A DNA stretch of 64,000 nt, from NCBI GenBank assembly GCA_942486035.1, contig CALNXK010000070.1, positions 2,113,501-2,177,500 on the forward strand. Reading direction: 5' to 3'. Source of the DNA: Porites lobata (Eukaryota > Cnidaria > Anthozoa > Scleractinia > Poritidae). Position numbers and translations under genes: made by a program. This document shows, one piece after another, positions 48,101 to 59,495 of this stretch; the first letter of the stretch is position 1; each line of letters begins with the position of its first letter. Below the pieces are notes generated by a model. The model was not told the DNA's origin and did no database searches. It saw nothing but the letters and a program-made list of their open reading frames with translations.

Positions 48101-49282
48101 TTTTTTGTCTTATTTTCAGCCATCATGTTGTGGTCTTATCAAAGTCTAGATGACCGTATCAGAATTCGTAATGAGGCTCAGCAGATGGAGGAGTGGACTG
48201 AAGCAGGTGAGAGTTACAAGGTCAAACAAGACACTATCGGAGGGTACTCTTGGGCATCGTTATATCACGCGTATGTGAGGATTTTTTGTTGAAAAAGGAG
48301 ACATGGAGCTATAGTAGACTTTGCTTAGTATGTAAATGGCTCAAATTTTTCTGCAGAATTCTTAACGTAACTGATTCACCGAACAGGACTGGGAGCAACC
48401 TCTCAATTTTGAGTGGCAAGTGAATGTGGCAAAGCTGTGAGGGGGGAGGAAATGAAGAGCTCCCACTTTCTTTCTCTGCACCTTGCTTCCGCTTCTCCTT
48501 TTGCGTGCCACTTGCCTGTGACTTCTCTCGATTTCTCTTCAATGGAGAACTTTCTTGCTGGCTGTTAAGGTTTTCATTGTTGTGAGAGATGGTTGCATTG
48601 ACATAAATTGATTATAATGGCTCAGTCAATTCCAAGCATATATACCCATACCCCCAAGAGCATTTGTCAAGTGCTGACATCTCCTTTGGCTCTTGACATC
48701 TGAGTAAGAGTGGACATAATTGCTCAAACTCGTCTGTAGCCAAATCTGTCAATTCCAATCACTTTTACGAGATTTTACTCCAGTTATCGGAAGAAATAGC
48801 TCCGTTTCTAAAGAAAAATAACCTTCTAAACTGAAAAGTATCCCTGTGTTGTTTTAAAATGTTGAGAATACTTGGGCATAATTTCATATTATGTTGAACA
48901 CCGTCACAGAGTCCTGTTCACTTTCAAGACCCACACTTACAAGATCTCAGGAACTCGGCTTACAAAAATGAATGTCCTCTAAGACTACATGGGGTTACTG
49001 GTAGTTAATAACGAGGAAAAGGGTAAAAAAGGGTTCTCTGCTCCTTTTTTGTTACACCGGGCTTCATGTAGTGACTAAAGATGAGAAAAAAATGATTGAA
49101 AACTCAAGATACTGTTTAACATTGGCTCCTTTTTCAAAGAAAAATGTAAAAAATCCTGGCAATCACTTCTACTACTAAATTACTGAATTTCGTTTTATTT
49201 TTCAGTAAGAGACTGCCTTCCTTTTGAAAACAGAGCATTTTCTAAGGTTCTCACTCCAACAGAGTTCTCTCCTTGGAAATAA
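45149..49282 (+). CDS. NIPSNAP3: NIPSNAP3-like mitochondrial protein, copy 1
   Basis: Seven exons: 45149-45332, 45727-45849, 46748-46848, 47077-47137, 47882-48025, 48120-48206, 49206-49282, joining to 777 nt (258 aa) with all phases consistent. Residues 1-45 are Arg-rich with no acidic residues before about 43 (MALILRNRAGRLLRLRGAVV), as expected of a mitochondrial presequence. Two NIPSNAP repeats follow: KIYELRTYYVKPKAF (47-61) opens the first, and GVYELRVYDLVLGKK opens the second near residue 158; the end is TPTEFSPWK. Length is close to vertebrate NIPSNAP3 (about 247). NIPSNAPs are dimeric alpha/beta-barrel proteins associated with mitochondria, with reported roles in mitophagy signalling; the exact activity is unsettled. 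A tandem copy lies 5 kb downstream. An ATG 15 bases upstream is in frame but in a weaker context. Confidence 0.93.
45986..46289. repeat. Degenerate tandem repeat, CCCCGTTCTAGAAATGGGCC unit
   Basis: At least two near-identical copies of CCCCGTTCTAGAAATGGGCC followed by AATTTT, plus several partial CCCGTTCTAGAA units up to about 46270. It lies in NIPSNAP intron 2 and is probably the body of a transposon whose ends were not resolved. Confidence 0.6.
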
Positions 49283-49861
49283 AATTAATGCACTTGTTGA
49301 TGCGTACATGAACAAGAGAAAAATGGGATAGGACAAGAAATACAGACTGTTGCTCAAAGCTCTCCATGGCAAGATGAGAAAAATATGAACAAGACGAATT
49401 AGCTGTTGTGAAAGTGGGATGTGAAGTATCCCAAGTAAATGTTGTTCTGAAACTCTAACAAGAAATACACTACTAGCTGTTTCTTGGGTTCTACTTAGGT
49501 ACAAATTCCAGTAGGTTCTCTATTCAGCTGGAAGAGGAAAAATGGACATAACCAGTTTACCATATGAACTGTTATTCAGTCTCATGACTGTTAACTTTTT
49601 AAAAGGACAAAAAAAGTGACTATTTTAATGATGAGAGGACGTATTATGATTTTGGTGTCAATAGTCAGTAGTACTATAGTAAATACATAGCAGTAACCTG
49701 CTACACAAAGGTTTTTTTGACTGTTACATTACCCACCAAACTATTTGAAGGGGAGGGTTACATAACAAGCCAAAAGAGTGTCTGCGTAGGACCCTACACT
49801 AGTCATGATATTACAATGATGGATAAGAAGAATGACCATAAAACATTTTCTAGCTACAGTA

Positions 49862-49985
49862 CAGTCAACTGTTTCTTAACGGAGACTGGCCTTTATAAGA
49901 TGGACACCTGGTGTTGGTCCCTGCCGTTTTGCAGTTATTTTACTGTAACTATTAACTCCCTATAAGACGGACAACGGACACTTTG
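49862..49985. mobile_element. CAGTCAAC repeat (TA-flanked MITE family)
   Basis: TA|CAGTCAACTGTTTCTTAACG followed by TTTATAAGATGGACACC and CTATAAGACGGACA. It is related to the elements at 12353 and about 63968. The right end is approximate. Confidence 0.5.
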
Positions 49986-50112
49986 AAGTGCGTTATGTAA
50001 TGAAAAATACCTCAAAACGGAAATGAAGGTGCCCCAAATGACACTAAATTCGGTTTTGTGGGCCCCAATTTCACTGAAAACTCTTCTTGAGGAAAGCTCC
50101 CTCGTACGAGCC

Positions 50113-50339
50113 TAGCCTGTTCACAGACCCTCTATTTCGTCTTGAAAGTCCGTCGAGCTCGGGTGATAAAATATAAACCGCACGGGATGGGATTTATTCT
50201 CCGCGAGCGCAAGTGGGTAGTGGTCGAGGGAGGGGTGGGGTGGAAAAGAAAATTTTCTCGCGCTTCGCGCTCGTTCTCGCTCGTCGATGTTTTCGAAAAG
50301 AACGAAAAGAAAAATAAAACAACGACTGTATACAGGCTA
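50113..50339. mobile_element. Mutator-like MITE with exact 9-bp duplication
   Basis: TAGCCTGTTCACAGAC at the left and GACTGTATACAGGCTA at the right, flanked by GTACGAGCC at 50104-50112 and 50340-50348. It is 227 bp and non-coding. A 9-bp duplication is typical of Mutator-like elements. Confidence 0.85.
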
Positions 50340-51593
50340 GTACGAGCCAGACAGGTACGGCGAACAGTCGGAGTTGCAGGAAAGAAGAACACGAGAGCAG
50401 CGCTGGCCTTCGATTGCACCAAACTTTGTAGGAATATTTACATTCCCAGACTAGTCATTTCCTGTGGGTGCCGGATTAAATTTTCAAATTCCAGCTAGTT
50501 AGCAGCAAATGAAATTTTCAGACCTGAAGACCCCCCACGAAGCACTTTTTCTTGCTCATTTTCTAGATTTTATTCACGTTTTATTTCCAATACAGGTATA
50601 ACAATACAGATGTTTTTTTTTTAAATCTGGATGCGGATTGTTTTCTCCTCTCTTCCTGATCATTATATAAATGCAGGCCGTAATTTGGAATTTATCTGCA
50701 CATACTTTCTCTTTTTTCTCTTGAATTGTAAGAGTTTGCGCTATCTCATTCGTGAAATGTGCATGCGACTCGATGCAGCTAGAAAAGAAACTATTCTCGT
50801 CACATAAAAGAGAAAAATGTCGTTTTAAGAAGAGGAAGTGAGAAATAGGTTAATCTGAAGACGCAGGAAGCAGGTCGCTACCTCTAAACTGGTTAAAAGT
50901 GTTATTTACCAAAAGGAAACAACTGAAAAACCTCAGTGTGGATACCTCACTTTCGAACGAGACTCAACGTCATTTTATGAGGAGGGGAATTAGAAAAAGC
51001 AGTTGACTGGAAATGTTTTGACGTGGGGAATGGAATGGCTTCCACATCAGCAAGTCGTTTGGTATGTGGCATAGATCTTGTCGCGATGCGGTCAACAGGA
51101 TGAAACTGGATCGAAAGATAAAAAGACTGTAGAAATCCACAGCACTCGGAAAACGGACATACTCAAGTATGTTTCTGTTCGCGCAGAGAAGAGGCAGACA
51201 TGGAAATGATACGTCCTGTAGCTGATGCACGGTAGAAAATTGTCACTAGTCAGTCATGATTCGAACTTTGTTGCTTTTTTCTCGCTCCGTTTTCCCCACT
51301 ATCTTGGAGCCTAGAACAGGGTTATTTAGACTTGAAGGAATGTTCAGATTCCTGTGAGACAGAAAAATCATACCCACACTCTTTGCAAAGGCCCTTGTTC
51401 CATCTTAATCGAAATACCTCCCTGATCCATGCCCTAACAGTATGTGATACAAGTTCCTTCTCCGCTGGTCATGGAAGAACATGGAATGGCCAAAATACTG
51501 AACATGGATTTTGCCAATATTTTTTCTTATTGAAAGGAAGTGTTGTTGTCATTAAAATCATGAAATAAAAGATGAAGGTCACCGTACTTGTTT

Positions 51594-53275
51594 GAGGCCC
51601 TGCCAGGGTAAATTCCGACAAGCGACATGACCCAAAAAGTAGCGACAGAGCCTAAAATGAAATGGCGACAAGCGACAACCTCCCGCTGCCAAATTGCGAC
51701 AGTGACGGCAAAGCCGAGAATATGCGACAAAGAACGGTGATTTGGCTAATTCTCTCGTCAGGGAGTTTCAGTAGACCCTCCTGAGCGCGTCGCGTTGGCC
51801 CGTCACGTAGTCTTCATTTACGCAACCCCGCACAACTCCTGGGAGACCTTGGGAGTAGGTTAAGTTGTCCGTCAAATAGCTTAATTTACGCTCGCTTTAC
51901 TTCTCTTGTAATCACTACTTTCATATAGGCCATGACGCACCTTGTTTTCCCCCTCAGAATTTTGCATAACCAATGTTTCCAAATTCTCCAGGGCATTACA
52001 GTCGTCGAAAACAATGGTTATGCAAAGTTTTGGGGGGTAAACAAGGTGAATTATGGTCTATGTGAAAATGGTGAATACTTTGCTTGTTTCTGAACTTCTC
52101 ATATCCTTGTCGACCTCTGTCGGACGATGACGACGGTGGAGAGACCAGGGACCAGGTAACTTAAACGCCGCACAGCGTAGACCACCGTTAACCGGCCTTC
52201 ACGTACGATTTATCAGGTCAGTTAGTCTTAAAATGTAGAACGTGGATCTCTTAGGGTGTGCTGACAGTGTTCCTTTAAGCGAATCCAAAAACGGATTTCT
52301 GATCCGAGATTTGCCGGATTTCGCGGTCGAAAGGAACGTGAAATCCGAAATTGGATTTGTGACCTTGGTAACCTTTCGCAAACGCGTGCAATATGCATGA
52401 CAGCCTGAGCCTCTCAAGAAATAACATGTTTTCTACTGTTTGACAAATTATGCGATTATACCGTGCAGAATTTTGTGGTCGGCAGTTCGAATAACGACGA
52501 TGGAACATAAACAGATCAAGAAAGTAGCGTGTTAAAGTTGAAAATTATCTAAAGGTTGTCGGCTCAGTTTGATCCAGTTTCGTAGCTCGGTTTTCTATGT
52601 AACACGATCGAGTGCCTATCGCGTCCAAGAGCGAGTTTGTAGAAAGATAGCAGTTATTTGTCCCTTTTACTTATTTGTGTTTTTAAGCAATCTTTAGCGA
52701 CAAATGGTCAGCACATGGACATTTTACTGTACCACCATGAACAATCTTCTAGTGTTTTCAGATGTTTTACGGCAAATGGCAGCAATTAGGAAACTCTACG
52801 GGAATACTCCAACTGGAAGTACAGCTGGATCATCTGACTAATTTCGAATCCACTGTGAATGGAACAGCGTAGATGACTAATCCGTTAATCTGGATTCGGA
52901 TTCTTCGGATTTCAATTCCAATGTGAATCCTTTTTCAAAAAGGATTCACCAGATCAAAAATCCGAATTTGGATTTGCCGAAAGGAACGTGAAATCCGTTT
53001 TAAGATCCAAATCCGTTTCTGGATTCACCGAAAGGAACACACCCTTAATTGTGAATGGCGATGTATAGGTGTTCTGTACGCGAAAGGTTAACAGAGAAAT
53101 TGCTCAACTGTAATGGTTTCTTTAAAACCCATCGCTATCCCCCTTTTCTAAAATTCAGACAAAGACAAAGAATTTTCGTTCAATTTCCGACAGCGACGTG
53201 AAGCATTAATAAACGCCGACACGAGACGTTTTAAAATTCAGACGAGCGATATGGGAGCCCCCCCTGGCAGGGCCT
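51594..53275. mobile_element. 1.7 kb non-autonomous transposon carrying a nested MITE
   Basis: GAGGCCCTGCCAGGG at the left and CCCTGGCAGGGCCTC at the right are perfect 15-bp inverted repeats. Flanking TTGTTT occurs on both sides; as 8-mers, CTTGTTTG and CTTGTTTT agree at 7 of 8, suggesting a hAT-type duplication. The interior has ACAAGCGACAAC / GACAGCGAC motifs and a complete TTA-flanked MITE at 52254-53044. No transposase frame is seen. Confidence 0.75.
52254..53044. mobile_element. Nested MITE, GGGTGTG ends, TTA duplication
   Basis: TTA|GGGTGTG...GTTCCTTTAAGCGAATCC at the left and GGATTCACCGAAAGGAACAC...ACCC|TTA at the right. The interior carries many AAATCCG / CGGATTT motifs. It lies wholly inside the element at 51594-53275, so it inserted later. 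Confidence 0.75.
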
Positions 53276-53305
53276 CTTGTTTTTGCGGTAGAGCTGCAGA
53301 AAGTG

Positions 53306-53401
53306 TAGCCTGAAATTCATCCGATTGCTTGGAGTCGTTTTCTCCTCTCAATTACTGAGGGAGTAATGACGACTCTAAGTAATCGGATGAAATTCAGGCT
53401 A
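53306..53401. mobile_element. 96-bp hairpin MITE with 9-bp duplication
   Basis: TAGCCTGAAATTCATCCGAT at the left is inverted exactly as ATCGGATGAAATTCAGGCTA at the right. CAGAAAGTG flanks it at 53297-53305 and 53402-53410. The near-perfect hairpin and exact 9-bp duplication point to a recent Mutator-type insertion. Confidence 0.9.
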
Positions 53402-54301
53402 CAGAAAGTGCGCACCCCCTGCATTCCTTGTGATTTTTGAGTGAGGACTGGGACGAGGTTCAAAACGGCATGCAGGTCATGCAGGTGGAAGGTGGAAGAA
53501 AGCATTGAAAAATACGGTTTTATGGAATTTACATCGGGATATCACAGTTAGGATTACGATGTAAAATTCCCTTTGCGTTTCTCTTCGATGAACTTCATTT
53601 TAATAATTTTTCTGCAGAAACCCCGGGAGGGGGGAGGGTACTTGGGTTAAGTTTTGCTGGGTATGTGCCACTGGTCTCTCGGAGCCCTTACCCTATTCCA
53701 GGGGCCTTACCCTATTCTTGTTGTTGTCTCGCCAATTATAGACCCCATCTTAGTCATTTTTGGGCAAATGTAATTTTCGCGATGCCAACTTAGTCACTTT
53801 CTTTTTATGTATTTACCTTATCAATCCTTTAAATAGGTAATCCTTAAACGAATTGACCCATTTTTTAAAGTGAACGAAGAACACTTTAATTTTCGCCTAG
53901 AGTAAAAACATTCGCGTACTCGGCTTGGCTAACCTACTTATACTTAATTCCGGCTTGGCACCATATCTCAAAATGCTTGTATTGGTCACTACAATCAGTG
54001 TGCCAAATTTCGTGTTTGCATCTAAAAGTGCACGACTCACCTGATATTTCGAGCTATGTCGGTCTCGCCCAGGGGGGCCCCCTGGTCTCGCCCGTTGTGG
54101 AAAACTGTTTCGCCGCCGGTTTTTACCCGACCCACCCGACTGTCTCCGAAGATGGCTTGTAGTGCGCTTGGGCTGCCTGTGGTTTCAGGTTGTCTCGCCA
54201 TCCTCGCAAACGTCCGCCTAATTAACCTTACATTAGGCGGTTTTTTTAGCTTAACGTCCGCCGTGTCAAGTTAGACTTCTCAATCATCTCATGATCACGA
54301 T

Positions 54302-57300
54302 ATGACGATTTACGAGCTGCGTACGTACTCTGTAAAGCCCAAGTATTTTGGTAAGGGAAGAATGCTTTGTTGTTCATCCAGAAGGCAGTGCGACCGGGTG
54401 GGACCATTTCCACCCCTAACTCAGCTCCTGCCGGACATTTCTCGGACATTTTTTAATGGAAAGTTGCAAATACTCCTAAGGAAAGACCATCAGTGTGGGG
54501 CATAAGTGTGCTTAAATCCCTGTAGAAGGAGGACTGATCAGGTTGGGTAAACTCCAGTCGCCTTTGTCCTTTGCTCACCTTGTTTTCTGTTTGGTTGTTT
54601 AATGGTCCATGCCTCTCCCTGAAGATGCTGAAAATCGCAAATCCATGCCGTTGATCAGAACTTTTGGTTAATACAATTCAACTAAAAATGAAGAAAAAGG
54701 CCAAGAAAAAACGATGTGAAAGTTTCCCCGCTATTTTTGAGGAGGTCACAGTTCACTCAGTTTTTCGGGGCTGGGTGTCCGGAGGTGGAAAGGGGTGTTG
54801 ATAACTGGCACTGTCGGATCCACCCCGGCAACCCCTCCCCCAAACCTTTGTCACTAAGGGCCTGTTTGCACGGAGGTGGGGACCCCAGGCATGTGAGTTA
54901 ACCCGTTTAGGTGGGGTAATATGCCTGTTCATATAATGTCTCATAATTATGATCACCCCACCTATCATGTAAACGTGATCAAATTAATATGAGAGATTGT
55001 ATGAACAGACGGGTTACCCCACATACCTGGGGTCCCCCACCTCCATATAAACAGGCCCTAAGTGAGGTCTGATTCGGTACAATTTAGATTTTGCTGACGC
55101 CTACAACTAGCATCCTAAGACATGACATGAAAACTTGTTCAGTGTAATCTTGCATTTTTTTTTTTGTATTTTATTTATTTATTTTCTTTTTACAGGTATA
55201 GTACAAAACAACATACAGATCGAAACATACAAACATTACAAAATTTACAACAACTACCTTAATTAAAGAAAATAGAATAAATAAATAAAAAGCTACACTG
55301 CACTACACTACAAGGCTTACATAACTTATTCGACTTGAACTTAAAATACAGAGTAATACAGGGAGTATTAGAAAAACGAAGTTTGGATAACAGCTACTGT
55401 TGTATTAATGGGAGTAACGGCGTGTAATGTGTAATCTTGCATGGCTCGAGAGGCTTTATTTGACCCATACAGGAGACTGTATTAGTACAGACAACCAAAT
55501 GGGAACTATCCTATGGTTTAAATTGCCCCCAAAACATTGACAATGACAGCTATCTTCAGTATAGTGTGACAGTGCTTAGTAATTTTTATATAGATATAAG
55601 TTATATAATTATCTTTTATGCACAGCTCCAAAACAAATACCTGTATCAGTTCCATAAAAATATTGGATTTTCACTAATCTGCAGTATACACCCCTAAGCA
55701 AGAGGAAAAGTCCTGATCTGTCTTAAATTATTTTTCACACATCTTTTCATTGGAGAGTTCCTCCATTAATTTATGCCTCTGGTGTGCTTCGCTCCTGCTC
55801 CCAATTTATTGTCAGTTAATGTAGGAACTAGTTGTGGTTTTTGTATAAATTTATACTAAAAATGAGGCAAATAAAAAAATTGTAATATTATTAATATATT
55901 TTACTTTCCACTATCTATTGTTTCCAAATCTATTTCTTAACAGGTGACTTTATGAAATTAACACGTGACTATATTCACCTCAAGTCTGACTCGAATTCAA
56001 AACTGAAAGGTTATTGGACAAGTGAGATTGGAGGTCTGAATGAAGTCACACACATTTGGGAATATGGTAATTATTTGATTTCTTCATTATACTTTACTTA
56101 TATTAAAATATATATTTACTGAATAATATAAATGTTATTCTAATTCGGGGGCGAGCCTCTCTCCTCCGCAGAGGCTCCCGCTGGGCATCCCCGTAAAAAT
56201 AGCAGTAATCGAAAAAATAGAAAGCGTGCGGGGGAAGATGAGAAGAGGGAAAAGGTGAGACTCAACACATGGAGGCCTCTGCGGCAGAGAGAAGGGGCGA
56301 GCGAGGTGTTCAAAGGACAAGTAGTGCTAATCCAGGGCCAGGTGCAACTGAAGAACATTATTATAATGTTGGTATACCAAGCAAATCTTTCTCTGCTGTT
56401 GCTGTCACTGTCAGCTGGTGACAAACAACTTAACACCCAGTCCAAAAAGCTGACAGAATTAACCCTGTCATTTTTGTGATGTATTATTGTTCCCTAGAGT
56501 CTTGTGTTTTTTAATCCAGGTTTTTAAATTGTAGACAGCTATGCACAAAGAGAAGAAGCAAGAAAAGCTCTTTCCCAAGATGAAAATTGGATGAATAATT
56601 ATGTAAAGAAAATTCTGAAAATGTTGGTGAAGCAGGTAATTGTTGTATAAATATGATTAATGGTCTGCCTGAGAATAGCTCTGCCTTGAAACCACAAAGG
56701 AGGGGCTTGACTCATTGGGGGTTAATTTGAAACCTTAAACTTTGCACTTGTTTATGCTCTGAGTAAACAGAACTCCCCCCCCCCCAAAAAAAAAATTGAT
56801 ACCAACTGTCAATTTTTTTTCTTATTGAAAGACCACCTTTTAATATTTCTCTGCTTATGCTGTACAAATAATAAGTATACAATAACCTATTACAACGGTT
56901 CAGATACCAGTAATTTATTTTACTGCTATTTTATGATATTGTACCGAACTGAATAAAAAAAATGACTAAGTGAGAGCCACTTCACAACAAATTGGATTTC
57001 GCAAATACTGGGCTTACCAGAAATGGGGTCAGAACTTCTTCTCTGAGACTAAGAATGTCTAAAAGTAATAATCATTAATTTGGCACAAGGATAAGTTATG
57101 AGTATACATTTCAGTTTTTTCTGTGTGTATACAAGAGGGTTTAGGGGACACATGTATGCTTTACTAAACATTGTAACAGATCTGTAAGTAACAGACAAAA
57201 AGTAATTTTTTTTTGCCTGGTAAAATTCAAGATTTTTTTGGTGACAGGATAGTTGGATACTGACTGCACCACCATGGTATGAAGTGAAGCCTCCACTAAC

Positions 57301-58652
57301 CACAGGAGGTAAGTGGTGGATTCTAATTTTGAGGGCAGGGACTGGGGCTCACAATGGACCGAAGTTTGCATAGTTGGAAGTTTTATTGTCAGTCTATAAA
57401 GCTACATGCAAATGGTGCAACAACTCCCAACATTGTTGGCCCAACAATGTTGGGAGTTGTTGCATTGGTTTTCATGTAGTTAAAATTTTGACCGATTTCA
57501 AACTTTGCAGAACAACTTCCAACAGGGTGTGCATGCAATTAATAGAGGCAGCATGTAACATCCAACAATGTTGCATCTGTTTGCACGTGGCTTAAGAGAA
57601 ACCACAAATCTTTTACAAAAATGACTTGTTGCTGGAATTTTTCTCGCTGTTAAGAAGGATGAGCCCACGCTCTTCCCTCAAGAGGAGAGTGGCTGAAATA
57701 GAGCATAGGGTAAACAAGGTGGGTTGTGGGCAATTGTGAAAATGGTGAATGCTTTCACATGTTCTTTTAAGTGGATCATTAGCATTTTTGTCTATAAAAT
57801 TGTTGATGGTGAAAAAAACAAAAACAACAACAACTGGATTGTATTTTTCTGTTTCTCTGTTGAGGTGTGTATGAGCTACGCATGTACGAGTTGGTGCTGG
57901 GTAAAAAGGAGGAGTGGGAGAAAAAAATTATTGAAGGACTTCCTCACCGCTGCAAACTCTGTGAACCTGTTGGAGTCTGGTACACAGAATTTGGTCCTCA
58001 AAACACAGGTGAAATAATATAATTTATTATCATTATTATCCAAGAAATAAGAATTATCACAAATATTTTTTGGCTTATTAGTTTCTTCTCTATTTTTCAG
58101 CCATCATGTTGTGGTCTTATAAAAGTCTTGATGACCGTGTGAGAATTCGTAATGAGGCAAAGCAGATTAAGGGATGGACTGAAGCAGGTAATATCTAACA
58201 AGATGCATTACTGTTTGTCAGGCAGCGGAGTAGGACTCATAATAAAGTGATTCAGAGAGTTTTAGCATCAACTACGAGTATGAGAGTTAGAATATTATTG
58301 TAGGCAGAGCATGCATACATTTTAATCAATCCTGCTCCGTCACCTTCCTAGTGAGTAGCAAATGATGCACCACACACAGTATGTTCTTGGTATTTGAAAT
58401 CAAAACTAGTTGATGAACAATTCCCAACATGATCATGTTGTTTTTGCAGCAACGAAAACATCCCCATTACACTGTAGTTATTTCTTAAAATAGAGACATT
58501 TTCCAGAACTTAAATTTTTAAAATTCCTGGCAGTTACAAGGACTTCCAGCTTATTCTGTATTTTATATTTTTCAGTTCGAGAATGCCTTCCTTTAGAAAC
58601 CAGAGCATATTCCAAGGTTCTTAAACCAACAGAGTTCTCCCCATGGAAGTGA
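54302..58652 (+). CDS. NIPSNAP3: NIPSNAP3-like protein, copy 2, lacking the presequence
   Basis: Seven exons: 54302-54350, 55944-56066, 56535-56635, 57248-57308, 57865-58008, 58101-58187, 58576-58652, joining to 642 nt (213 aa). Exons 2-7 have exactly the lengths (123, 101, 61, 144, 87, 77) and phases of copy 1, with no stops, arguing for recent function. Exon 1 homology with copy 1 extends upstream only to about 54252. In that stretch the copy-1 Gln36 codon CAG aligns with TAG at 54272-54274, and the presequence is absent. Translation could start at the in-frame ATG 54302 (MTIYELRTYSVKPKYFG), giving a protein without a mitochondrial presequence. Alternatively an upstream exon splices to the AG at 54273-54274 and skips the stop. 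The second NIPSNAP repeat and the TPTEFSPWK end are kept. AATAAA follows at 58678-58683. It could also be a young pseudogene if not transcribed. Confidence 0.78.
54858..55058. mobile_element. Harbinger-like MITE, TAA duplication
   Basis: TAA|GGGCCTGTTTGCACGGAGG at the left and CCTCCATATAAACAGGCCC|TAA at the right. It lies in intron 1 of NIPSNAP copy 2 and belongs to the same family as 23957-24137 and 35225-35405. Confidence 0.75.
57416..57464. repeat. 49-bp perfect palindrome
   Basis: Two 24-base arms (TGCAACAACTCCCAACATTG plus TTGG, then the exact reverse complement) around a single C. It lies in intron 4 of NIPSNAP copy 2. Related motifs (CAACAATGTTGCA) recur at about 57563-57576. Confidence 0.9.
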
Positions 58653-58750
58653 ATGAGAGGTAGATCTTAATTTTAGCAATAAAAATGTTGCACTTCAGAA
58701 TTCTCAAAACAAGCAGAAAGTAATTAATGCTTTATATAAAATTTACCCTA

Positions 58751-59252
58751 CAGTAAAAACCCACGAGTAAGAACCTAAGATTTAAGAACCTGTTAGGCTA
58801 AAATTTGCAATTTAGACCCCATCTATATAAGAACCTCTTTAGCCTAAAATTTGGAGAAAGGTCAAAATTCATTTTAAAATATGTACTAATTGCATTGGCA
58901 AAAGGCAAGTTAGTACACATATGTTGTTTGATTGAGGTCATTGAGAAAATGTTTATAATATTGTGTTTTACAGCACAGTCATGTCTATAAAGTTGTTTTG
59001 ATGCAAAAAAATTAAAGTTCATGTGAGATTAGATCTCTACTATGGTCATATTGACATATAAGCAATCATTAGGTATCTAAATTTAAGGGTGCAGATCACT
59101 AAAATCTTCTTAGCGACGACATAATTTTTTGCAAGAAATTAAGAACCTATTAAGAACCTAGATAGCCTAAATTTATGTTAACCACCATTTATGTAAGAAC
59201 CTGTTTAGGCTAACCCTGGAAAAAGTAGGTTCTTACTCGTGGGTTTTTGCTG
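58751..59252. mobile_element. Mariner-like MITE, CAGTAAAAACCCACGAGTAA ends
   Basis: TA|CAGTAAAAACCCACGAGTAA at the left and TTACTCGTGGGTTTTTGCTG|TA at the right match at 19 of 20 bases; GAACCTGTTAGGCTA and its relatives repeat inside. It is 502 bp, inserted just after the copy-2 stop codon. Confidence 0.8.
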
Positions 59253-59329
59253 TAACTGTAACTTAGGTGAGTAGCAACCAGCCAGAAACATTTGCTTAAT
59301 TTCTAGTTGTTTATGTCAGTGATGTTTAT

Positions 59330-59495
59330 CTAGGCATTCAGATAGTGGGGTGTGTGTTAAAAATAGTGGAAGCCAAACTAAACAGTCAAACATGCAGGAA
59401 AGACTGCGGAAAACCTTTCTTCACTGTTCTCCCCACTTTTTTTCGCTCTGGGACTTTATTGTTTACCCACGCTCAACTGTCTGAAAGCCCAAAAC
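59330..59495. mobile_element. Relative of the CTAGGCATTCAG element
   Basis: CTAGGCATTCAGATAGTG is identical to the start of the element at 6350. The right end is degraded (GTCTGAAAGCCC) and the end position approximate. Confidence 0.45.

Larger units (their letters stand above)
49283..54250. other. Spacer between the tandem NIPSNAP copies
   Basis: No supported gene. The first 200 bases are 3' flank of copy 1 with homology to the 3' flank of copy 2 (about 49321-49377 versus 59755-59815). The rest holds several MITEs (49862, 50113, 51594, 52254, 53306) and repetitive DNA up to the truncated copy 2. AATAAA at 49278-49283 overlaps the stop codon of copy 1. Confidence 0.6.

Noticed and set aside
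50132..50498. Overlapping open frames of 96 and 118 codons on opposite strands.
   Set aside because: They lie mostly within a Mutator-like MITE with clear target duplication.
53977..54274. Open frames just upstream of NIPSNAP copy 2 as a source of its presequence.
   Set aside because: No donor joins them in phase to the NIPSNAP frame, and the copy-1-aligned frame has TAG at 54272-54274.
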